From a virus: a stretch of DNA of 26,771 nt. Location: IMG/VR virus record IMGVR_UViG_3300010368_000088, positions 1 to 26,771 of that record. One strand, written 5' to 3'. The notes under the pieces were generated by a model. That model was not told the DNA's origin. It made no database searches and was given only the letters and a program-made list of their open reading frames with translations. Shown piece by piece: positions 13,833-19,716 of this stretch (the first letter of the stretch is position 1; each line of letters opens with the position of its first letter). The position numbers were made by a program, and so were the translations under genes.

Positions 13833-16800
13833 TAACCGCGACCCCCAGCCAGTTGCGACCCGGACGAACGTCCTACCTGGCGCCGCAGTGCTGCGACTTC
13901 CTCGCGAACTTCCTGGACCGCCTTAATCAGCTGGCGACCGCCATCCCGCGAAATGGGCGATACGGTGCCACCCTGTCCTGGGATGAATAGTTCCGGTCCA
14001 GCTTCGCCGACTACTGCCGGCTGGCCGCGTTCCAGGGGTCCGCCGTATTGCCGGGCAACAATGCCAGCTGCCGCGTTATACATGGTGCCGAATTCGTCGT
14101 CTAGGTTGAAATTTGGCAAAACAAACTGAACTAGATTTTTGCCTATTAGGTTAAAAATTTCGTCAGCCAGGCCGGTTCCCGCCTCGCCCACTGCTTCAGC
14201 CACCGCCTTATGCTTTGCCATCGAATCACTTGGACCCAAAATTTGGGACCATATTTCGTCGGCGATAACATCGGCGCGCGTTATCGGCGTCGGGTCATCC
14301 GGTCCTTTGATGTCGTTTGTAAGTTCCTGATATGGCTTTCGACCAAATATTTCCTGAATACCGGTAAATGCCGCATCCACGCTTCCACGCGTCCAGTTGA
14401 TAAGATTTCCGCGCAGTTCGTTTTTGATTTCTCCATCCGACTTCCCGACGCCGGGAACGTAGTTTTTGAAAATTTGGGTAATGGTATAAAGCGCCGCCAA
14501 AACTTGACCTATTCCTGGCGTCGCCGCCAGTGCCGCTTCGCCGCCATAGGCCCAGGCATTAACAGCGCCGCCGACGTTAAAACCCGGTAACTTTCCAGCA
14601 TTCAGCGATTCGAAAAACCCGGCGCCGAACTTAGAAACAGAACTTGCTTGAATGACATACTCGCCGGGCGAAAGCATCGCAGGAACGCGATCCTCGCGCG
14701 GTCCGCCTGGACCGGTAACACGACCACCGACCGCGAATCCTTCGACCTGGCCGCCAGTAGCAAGTCCAGGAACTAGGTTTTTGACGAAATTTAAACCGAC
14801 CGAAACGATGGCTTCCGCTGCGATTTTCTTTAATCCGTCAATAATTGCATTAACAAAACCATCGAATTCCAGTTTTCCGCTAGTAAAGAAATCCGCGAAC
14901 GCGCCTTCCAGGTCAGTCAGCGCGCCATTCAACAAACCGATGGCGCCTTCGCCTGCAGCGCCCGCGCCGATTGCGTCGAAAAAGTTTCTAATTTTGTTCA
15001 GCATAGGAACGCCGAACAATTTTCCCGCCGCCGTTTCGGATTCCTTTAGCTTTTCTTCCAGTTGGCTTAATGCTTCGCCTGGTTCGACGCCTCTAGCAAT
15101 CGCGTCGTAATAGTCTTTTATCATCGCCTGGCCTTGCGGTCCTGCCAGGTCACCAGCCGCCTGCTTAGCCGCTTCTAGGCGCGCTTTTAGCGTCTGCAGG
15201 GTTGCGCTGGTTCCGACCGTATTTTCGCCCAGGGCTTCGATCTGGGCTTCCAGGGCTTCGATTTCGCGTTCAGCCTGGCGAACCGGGTCGATTATCCCGG
15301 TCATTTCTTCGTTAAAGTCCGCCAGGGTTTTGTTGTATTCCGTCTGGGTAATTTTTCCGTTCGCCAGTAGGTTGTCCAGGTTCTTTACCGCATCCTGGTA
15401 ATCGCCAACCCCTTTTGTCGTTCCCTTAATTTCGTCCAATAGGTCGATTTGAGCGTCGGTTAACCCTTCGGTCTGTAGGATTAATTTGGCTTGTTCATCC
15501 TTCAGCTTCTCCAGTTCGCGACGCATTGCCGCCAGCTGGGATTCGTTTTCTCCGCCGGTTTGGATCGCCGCATCGATCGCCGCTTCCAGGGCTTTCTGCT
15601 TGTCGATGTTGTCCTGCAGCTTATCCTCGACGCCGGTTAATTCCTTTGTTAGTTCAGCCAGCATTCGGTTGTATTCGTCCCCGGATATTTCCCCGGCTTT
15701 GAATTGTTCCGTCAAAATTTTGACGGTTTTCTGGAAATCATCAATTGCCTTTGTCGGCGCCTGTACTTTGTCGCGCAGTTTTTCCAGGGCTTTTCGGAAT
15801 TCGTCGGTTTCCGTTGCCGCAGCTTGGGATTCGTCGGCGATTTCGTCCACTGCGTCGGCGTGATCGTTTAGCGGTTTTTTTACTTCGCTGGTGGTCTGTC
15901 CCAGGGCTTTAAGTTCTTTTTCCAGTTCGTCGGTTGCTAGTGTTGCATCGCCCGAACCGCCGACCATGTCGTCCAGGGAATCCGTGGCCGCCATGATATC
16001 GTCGGAAAAGAAAACCGCGCCCGCGCTGATTGCCGCCATCGCCAGGCCAATCGGACCCAGCGCCGCCTGGGTTGCTATTGCCGCGATTCTGATCGACGCC
16101 AGGGCTTTCCCCAGGGCGATTAGCGCGGTCGCAAATTGAACCACGCGGGTGATCGCCATAACCGCGATAAACGCGCCAAATAATTTTGTGATAGTTCCCA
16201 GGTTATCCAGCAGGAATTCGAAACCGTCCAGCAGCTTCCCGGTTAGTGGAACCGCCATTTCCGCCAGTTTCTCGGAAACCTTTTCCATTTGTGGCGCCGC
16301 TTCGGATAGCCCTTTGACCAGTGCCGCCTGGACTATCCCCTGGAACTTTGTCACCGAATCATTGAACGACTCAATTTGTCCCAGGGCGTTGTCGTCAATC
16401 TCCAAACCTAGCGCCTTAAATTCGGCGCGCAGTTCGTCCAGGCCTTCGGACCCGTGATCCAGGAAATTGAGTAATTTAATTCCGCGGTTTGAGAACAAAT
16501 CCGACGCCGCCGCTGCGCGTTCAGCTGGGGTTTTAAGGTTTTTGAATTCGTCAGCAATGATTTTTAATTGCTTATCTAGGGGTAGGGTGGCCAGCTTTTC
16601 GGCGGATATTCCGAACTTTTCCAGAACCTCACGCGCCTGGCCGGTGCCGTCTGCAGCTTCGCCCACCCGCTTTTGAAAAATTTCCATTAGCTTGTTGAAC
16701 GTGCCGGTTTCGACGCCAGCATAATTCGCCGCCAGCTGCAGCGCGCCCAGGTCTTTCGCAGCAAGTCCCAGCCGGGTCGATGTCTTGGCCAGGTTGTCCG

Positions 16801-17002
16801 CTGTTTCCAGGGCTTTTTTGGCCATCAACCCAAAACCAGCCGCACCAGCCGCCAGCCCGATGGCGGAAGTCATTCCGCCCAGGCTGGATTTGATCTGGCC
16901 GATGGCTTTGTTGGCGTTGTTTAGATTGCCGCGCAGCGATGTTATGGCTTTGCCGGTGTTGTCCTTGCCGTCAAATACGACCTTTACGGTTTGATTTGCC
17001 AT
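13832..17002 (-). CDS. Tape measure protein
   Basis: This 1056-residue protein sets tail length and enters the cell envelope with the DNA. The N terminus (about 1-110) is helical with SLGGMTSAIGLAAGAAGFGL. Hydrophobic stretches lie at about 266-300 and 306-332. A long coiled-coil part (350-660) contains an internal duplication (421-503 with 533-615). The C-terminal part has two glycine-rich motifs typical of tape measures: RVPAMLSPGEYVI and AVVGEAGPELFIPG. At roughly 0.15 nm per residue the tail would be about 150 nm, a rule-of-thumb estimate. GAGG precedes the ATG, which overlaps the end of the frameshifted chaperone product. Confidence 0.9.
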   Translation of the reverse strand: MANQTVKVVFDGKDNTGKAITSLRGNLNNANKAIGQIKSSLGGMTSAIGLAAGAAGFGLMAKKALETADNLAKTSTRLGLAAKDLGALQLAANYAGVETGTFNKLMEIFQKRVGEAADGTGQAREVLEKFGISAEKLATLPLDKQLKIIADEFKNLKTPAERAAAASDLFSNRGIKLLNFLDHGSEGLDELRAEFKALGLEIDDNALGQIESFNDSVTKFQGIVQAALVKGLSEAAPQMEKVSEKLAEMAVPLTGKLLDGFEFLLDNLGTITKLFGAFIAVMAITRVVQFATALIALGKALASIRIAAIATQAALGPIGLAMAAISAGAVFFSDDIMAATDSLDDMVGGSGDATLATDELEKELKALGQTTSEVKKPLNDHADAVDEIADESQAAATETDEFRKALEKLRDKVQAPTKAIDDFQKTVKILTEQFKAGEISGDEYNRMLAELTKELTGVEDKLQDNIDKQKALEAAIDAAIQTGGENESQLAAMRRELEKLKDEQAKLILQTEGLTDAQIDLLDEIKGTTKGVGDYQDAVKNLDNLLANGKITQTEYNKTLADFNEEMTGIIDPVRQAEREIEALEAQIEALGENTVGTSATLQTLKARLEAAKQAAGDLAGPQGQAMIKDYYDAIARGVEPGEALSQLEEKLKESETAAGKLFGVPMLNKIRNFFDAIGAGAAGEGAIGLLNGALTDLEGAFADFFTSGKLEFDGFVNAIIDGLKKIAAEAIVSVGLNFVKNLVPGLATGGQVEGFAVGGRVTGPGGPREDRVPAMLSPGEYVIQASSVSKFGAGFFESLNAGKLPGFNVGGAVNAWAYGGEAALAATPGIGQVLAALYTITQIFKNYVPGVGKSDGEIKNELRGNLINWTRGSVDAAFTGIQEIFGRKPYQELTNDIKGPDDPTPITRADVIADEIWSQILGPSDSMAKHKAVAEAVGEAGTGLADEIFNLIGKNLVQFVLPNFNLDDEFGTMYNAAAGIVARQYGGPLERGQPAVVGEAGPELFIPGQGGTVSPISRDGGRQLIKAVQEVREEVAALRRQVGRSSGSQLAGGRG

Positions 17003-17518
17003 TCATCGCCTCTTTACGCTGCGTTTCGTATTCCTCGTTTTGTATCTTGAGGAACACCGACCATTCGACGAATTCCTCGACGGACATTTCGGCCTCTAAT
17101 TGCGACACCGTCATTCCGAGTCTTTCCGCCAGGACAAAACGAAAACGCCTGTCCGCCGAGTCCCTTAGTTTTTTTCGAGCAATGCCTCGTCGGTAGACAT
17201 GATCGAATTGGCAACGCGAGCCACCACATTGGCGTCGACGTCATTTCGTAAACTGTTTTTGTCCTCAATGGTGAACAGCTTCTCGCCGTCTTCGTCCATT
17301 AATTTCATAATTAACAGTTCCGCCAGGACATCAGCCTGGGATTGCTTTTCAGTAATGTACTGCAGCCGTCCCTGGTCCTTCAGCGTAAAGGGGGTCGAAT
17401 AGGCGATCAACGGGCCTTCTTCGTCCCCCCATTCCGGGATTTCGATACGCTTCAGGGGCTTGGATTTGTAATGCTCCGTTGCCCGCTGAATCGCTGTCGA
17501 TTTCCTTTTAGTGGCCAT
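16971..17518 (-). CDS. Frameshifted tail assembly chaperone (G-T fusion)
   Basis: A -1 shift at the slippery heptamer A AAA AAC (17174-17168), directly before the G stop, gives a 182-residue fusion: 117 residues of G plus 65 more. The extension begins LRDSADRRFRFVLAERLGM and includes VEEFVEWSVFLKIQNEEYE, a pattern very like the T part of other phage chaperones. It ends at a TGA (16973-16971) inside the start of the tape measure gene. In lambda, G and GT load onto the tape measure protein and recruit tail-tube subunits. The shifted frame has no start codon of its own suited to separate expression. Confidence 0.8.
17165..17518 (-). CDS. Tail assembly chaperone (G-like, unshifted product)
   Basis: The 117-residue product is the normal-frame form of the tail chaperone. 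It begins MATKRKSTAIQRATEHYKSK, has a central FTLKDQGRLQYI block and an acidic helical end, and stops at TAA straight after the slippery run. Place, length and the T-like coding potential in the -1 frame identify it. It lies between the major tail protein and the tape measure, as in lambda and HK97. Its ATG overlaps the major tail protein's TAA. Confidence 0.8.
   Translation of the reverse strand: MATKRKSTAIQRATEHYKSKPLKRIEIPEWGDEEGPLIAYSTPFTLKDQGRLQYITEKQSQADVLAELLIMKLMDEDGEKLFTIEDKNSLRNDVDANVVARVANSIMSTDEALLEKN
17168..17174 (-). other. Programmed -1 frameshift site A AAA AAC
   Basis: On the minus strand the codons read GAA AAA AAC TAA, so both tRNAs can re-pair after slipping back one base. 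A AAA AAC is a canonical -1 heptamer used by phages and insertion elements. The zero-frame stop lies next to it, which commonly increases shifting. I see no strong hairpin immediately downstream. Confidence 0.8.
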
Positions 17519-17910
17519 TATGCTGCAGTTCCTTCAGTCAGCGCGCCGGTTCCCTGCAGGGTCAGCGATGCTTCGACCATGCCATCGAACGAACCAGTAA
17601 TGGTTCGACCTGTAACCAGAGCGGTTCCACTTAGGCTGTGCGATCCAGTTGTGTCGCCTTCCATTAAGAACGAAACAGTAACTTCGCTTCCAACAGTTAA
17701 GGCGCCCTGGCCGTTTGTGTCGGTGTCATCGAAAAACACGTCGACCGAACCAGAAAACGACTTTAGGCTGGTTTTGTATGTGCGATAAGTATCGCCCATT
17801 GCTGTGTCTTCGATGGTGTCCATCGTTTCGTCGATGTTGTAAGAACGGATTTCCGCGATCGCGTTAGCGCCGACCTTTACGGTTCCGCTGTTCCCTTTGA
17901 ATGTTGCCAT
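17518..17910 (-). CDS. Major tail tube protein
   Basis: This 130-residue protein begins MATFKGNSGTVKVGANAIAEIRSYNI and is beta-rich with short Gly/Ser/Thr turns (SGSVDVFF, GTALVTGRTI), like TP901-1-type tube proteins that stack as rings to form the tail tube. The place between the terminator-like gene and the tail chaperone fits. GAGGG lies about a dozen bases before the ATG. The preceding small gene overlaps its start by 47 bases. Confidence 0.8.
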   Translation of the reverse strand: MATFKGNSGTVKVGANAIAEIRSYNIDETMDTIEDTAMGDTYRTYKTSLKSFSGSVDVFFDDTDTNGQGALTVGSEVTVSFLMEGDTTGSHSLSGTALVTGRTITGSFDGMVEASLTLQGTGALTEGTAA

Positions 17911-18079
17911 TGCTCAAACCCTCGTCGGTTTCGTTTGCTGTTTCGATCGCTGGATCGGTTTTTGATTTTGCTGGTTCCTCAATGGTCCAGCCGTTATTTA
18001 CCAGGTGGCCAGAGTCCGCCTCGTAAACTTCGATCGGTTCGCCGCCAGCCGGTGGCCAAACCTTAATTCGTTTAGACAT
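17864..18079 (-). CDS. Small tail-region protein (71 aa), unknown function
   Basis: The first half (VWPPAGGEPIEVYEADSGHLVNNG, here given in fragments: VWPPAGGEPIEVY and HLVNNGW) looks like a compact beta fold. The second half is polar and ends with a basic RKGRR. A very good AGGAGG lies seven bases before the ATG at 18079. It runs 47 bases into the tail tube gene, an unusually long overlap for this genome, so the last 15 residues may be there only because the stop lies downstream. It sits where other phages carry a small accessory tail protein. Confidence 0.55.
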   Translation of the reverse strand: MSKRIKVWPPAGGEPIEVYEADSGHLVNNGWTIEEPAKSKTDPAIETANETDEGLSNGNIQREQRNRKGRR

Positions 18080-18090
18080 TTCTGCCTCCT

Positions 18091-18534
18091 TTATGCCGCA
18101 GTTCCGACGTCGTTTTCGACGGTTACATAATCCACCGAAACCGATATTCGCCCGACCGCGACAGGCTGATCGCCTTCGCCGGAATAATCAGCGTCGAACC
18201 CGGTGATCCTGGTATCTTGCGCCAGGCCACCGCGAGTAATATCCGCCGCCAGTGCTTCCTCGACTTCTTGGCTGATTGTATCGAGTTCGTCGTCAAAATT
18301 CGATACCCCCTTGACAAACGCCTCGATTCTAACAACCAGGGTTCGCCTTTGGGTTCTTGGGGGGTTAATTGTTGCCGCTTCGATTTCTTCGCTGTCAGTA
18401 AAAACAGCCAGGCCGGGCAATTTGGCTTCCGCCAGGGGATAAACTCGGGTTCGGTAAACCTTGGACCCTGTGGTGGTCAGCCCGGTAATGGTGGTCACTA
18501 TGTTGTCGCGGATTTGCTTTCGAACGTGCGCCAT
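18091..18534 (-). CDS. Tail terminator-like minor tail protein (gpU-like)
   Basis: The 147-residue protein begins MAHVRKQIRDNIVTTITGL and has alternating helices and strands (RRTLVVRIEAFV, DDELDTISQEVEEAL, then GRISVSVDYV) as in phage tail terminators, which cap the finished tail tube and join it to the head. The gene follows the head-tail joining protein and precedes the tube protein, the usual order. The start follows that gene's stop with no gap. Assignment is by pattern and order, not by a catalytic motif. Confidence 0.7.
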   Translation of the reverse strand: MAHVRKQIRDNIVTTITGLTTTGSKVYRTRVYPLAEAKLPGLAVFTDSEEIEAATINPPRTQRRTLVVRIEAFVKGVSNFDDELDTISQEVEEALAADITRGGLAQDTRITGFDADYSGEGDQPVAVGRISVSVDYVTVENDVGTAA

Positions 18535-18846
18535 TTACTGTTTCTCCAGCTGCAGCATGGTTACGCCGGTCCCGTCGTCCATTACCACTCGGATAACATA
18601 GGTCACCCCGCCGACGACCAGGGAATCGCCTTCAGCAGCGCCGGAAACGTCCGCAGTGCTGCATTGAAACATCGGCGAACTGCCGGCAATGCCAATAGAA
18701 CCGCCGGCGTCGATTTGCTCGTAATCGTCTTCGTAAATCCCGTTTACGGAAACAGGGCTTCCGCCGCTTGGCGTATATGTCGCAGTCGATCCGAAACCAT
18801 CAATATCGAAAAATATCGCCCGTTCGATTTCAGTTTCTATTCCCAC
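18535..18846 (-). CDS. Head-tail joining protein (FII-like)
   Basis: From the GTG at 18846 the product is 103 residues. It has a short helical start, then a beta-barrel-like part with VNGIYEDDY, PMFQCSTADV and DSLVVGGVTYVIR, a pattern shared with lambda FII-type attachment proteins that join the filled head to the tail. GAGGGGAA sits five to seven bases before this GTG, while the upstream TTG at 18861 has no site, so I choose the GTG. It is followed without a gap by the terminator-like gene. A stretch of 74 bases without a gene lies upstream. Confidence 0.7.
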   Translation of the reverse strand: MGIETEIERAIFFDIDGFGSTATYTPSGGSPVSVNGIYEDDYEQIDAGGSIGIAGSSPMFQCSTADVSGAAEGDSLVVGGVTYVIRVVMDDGTGVTMLQLEKQ

Positions 18847-18920
18847 GACTTCCCCTCGCAAAAACTATTTGCAGCCCTGGCATTGTATCCCAGCCAGGGC
18901 GCCAGTGTAATCCCGCCGAA

Positions 18921-19148
18921 TTAATCGCTCGCCTTGCGCTTGTAGCTTCTGCGCTTCGTTAGTGTTTCGGGTTCCGACTTAGTCACGCCGACCGCGCGGT
19001 TTGTGTCGATCGCCGCGGGTTCTGAATACGCCACCGCGCGACCGCGCGAAATCAAATTGATCGCGTCTAGTTCGCTAACATCGAAAACGTCGCCGACTTC
19101 CCGGTGTTCGCCATTCCATAAAACCGCATTTAAAATTTTGATTTTCAT
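18921..19148 (-). CDS. Small head-region protein (75 aa), unknown function
   Basis: The N-terminal half (MKIKILNAVLWNGEHREVGD and LDAINLISRGRAVAY) looks like a compact alpha/beta unit often found in small proteins near phage capsid genes. The C-terminal half is polar and basic (KRRSYKRKASD) and may be disordered. The ATG overlaps the stop of the upstream gene as ATGA, so it is probably translated by coupling. The function is unknown. Confidence 0.6.
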   Translation of the reverse strand: MKIKILNAVLWNGEHREVGDVFDVSELDAINLISRGRAVAYSEPAAIDTNRAVGVTKSEPETLTKRRSYKRKASD

Positions 19149-19678
19149 TGGTGTATTTCCTTCAGTCTGCCGGACGTGAAAAAAACACGTTCCGGGTGTT
19201 GTAGTTTCTCATCGAGAAACGATTTCAACGGGTCCAGGGTGCTTTTGTAGGCTTTCGATGGACTGGTAGCAGTTCCCATCGGACCTTCCCACCAATACTG
19301 CCGACCGCCCTTCCTTTCCTGGTATTGATCCATACCACAAACATCGATCCTAGCAAACCCCATATAATCCGCGACCCAAATCGCCAGCAGCCCGGAATAA
19401 CCGACGGGTGGCGCAATGCCTGCCTGGATTAGCTTTTTCCCTGGCATTTTGTGCTTTTTGGTGATGAACACGACATCGTCTAGGTCGGATATGACATCCA
19501 GAAACATGGCGTCCATAAACACCAGGTAATCCAGGTCCAGAATCATCGAATGGTTGTTGATTCCGATTAGAACGTCGACCGGATCGATTTTCCGTAAATC
19601 GCTGGGCAATGTTACGCCGCCGCCTAGAATCGCCGCAGTTTCGCCCTGGTGGTAATTTTTAAAACTTTCTAGTTCCAT
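19145..19678 (-). CDS. MptE/DUF115-like protein inside the head operon
   Basis: The 177-residue protein begins MELESFKNYHQGETAAILGG. A glycine-rich ILGGG loop, a central INNHSMILDLDYLVFMD segment and a later GYSGLLAIWVADYMGFARID stretch followed by GMD resemble the Rossmann-like MptE/DUF115 family, whose members include a pterin pyrophosphokinase and glycosylation-linked enzymes. The reaction here cannot be assigned. I start at 19678, since upstream sequence runs through a terminator and the capsid gene. There is no ribosome site; the U-tract of the terminator touches the ATG. It looks like an added (moron-like) gene in a structural operon. Confidence 0.6.
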   Translation of the reverse strand: MELESFKNYHQGETAAILGGGVTLPSDLRKIDPVDVLIGINNHSMILDLDYLVFMDAMFLDVISDLDDVVFITKKHKMPGKKLIQAGIAPPVGYSGLLAIWVADYMGFARIDVCGMDQYQERKGGRQYWWEGPMGTATSPSKAYKSTLDPLKSFLDEKLQHPERVFFTSGRLKEIHQ

Positions 19679-19702
19679 AAAAAAAAGGCGCCCGTAGGCG
19701 CC
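19679..19702 (-). terminator. Rho-independent terminator after the capsid gene
   Basis: On the minus strand a perfect 6-bp stem, GGCGCC-TACG-GGCGCC (19702-19687), is followed by eight U (19686-19679). It lies 14 bases after the capsid stop and directly before the ATG at 19678. It should make the strongly expressed capsid message end here, with reduced read-through to the tail genes. Confidence 0.85.
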
Positions 19703-19716
19703 TTGTCTCGTTTGGC

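Noticed and set aside
14652-16994. Series of Ser/Ala/Pro-rich plus-strand ORFs opposite the tape measure
   Set aside because: They are typical antisense shadows of an Ala/Leu/Glu-rich coiled-coil gene.
17014-17268. 84-residue minus-strand ORF near the tail chaperone
   Set aside because: It is the wrong frame; the T-like extension is in the -1 frame relative to G and is reached by frameshifting.
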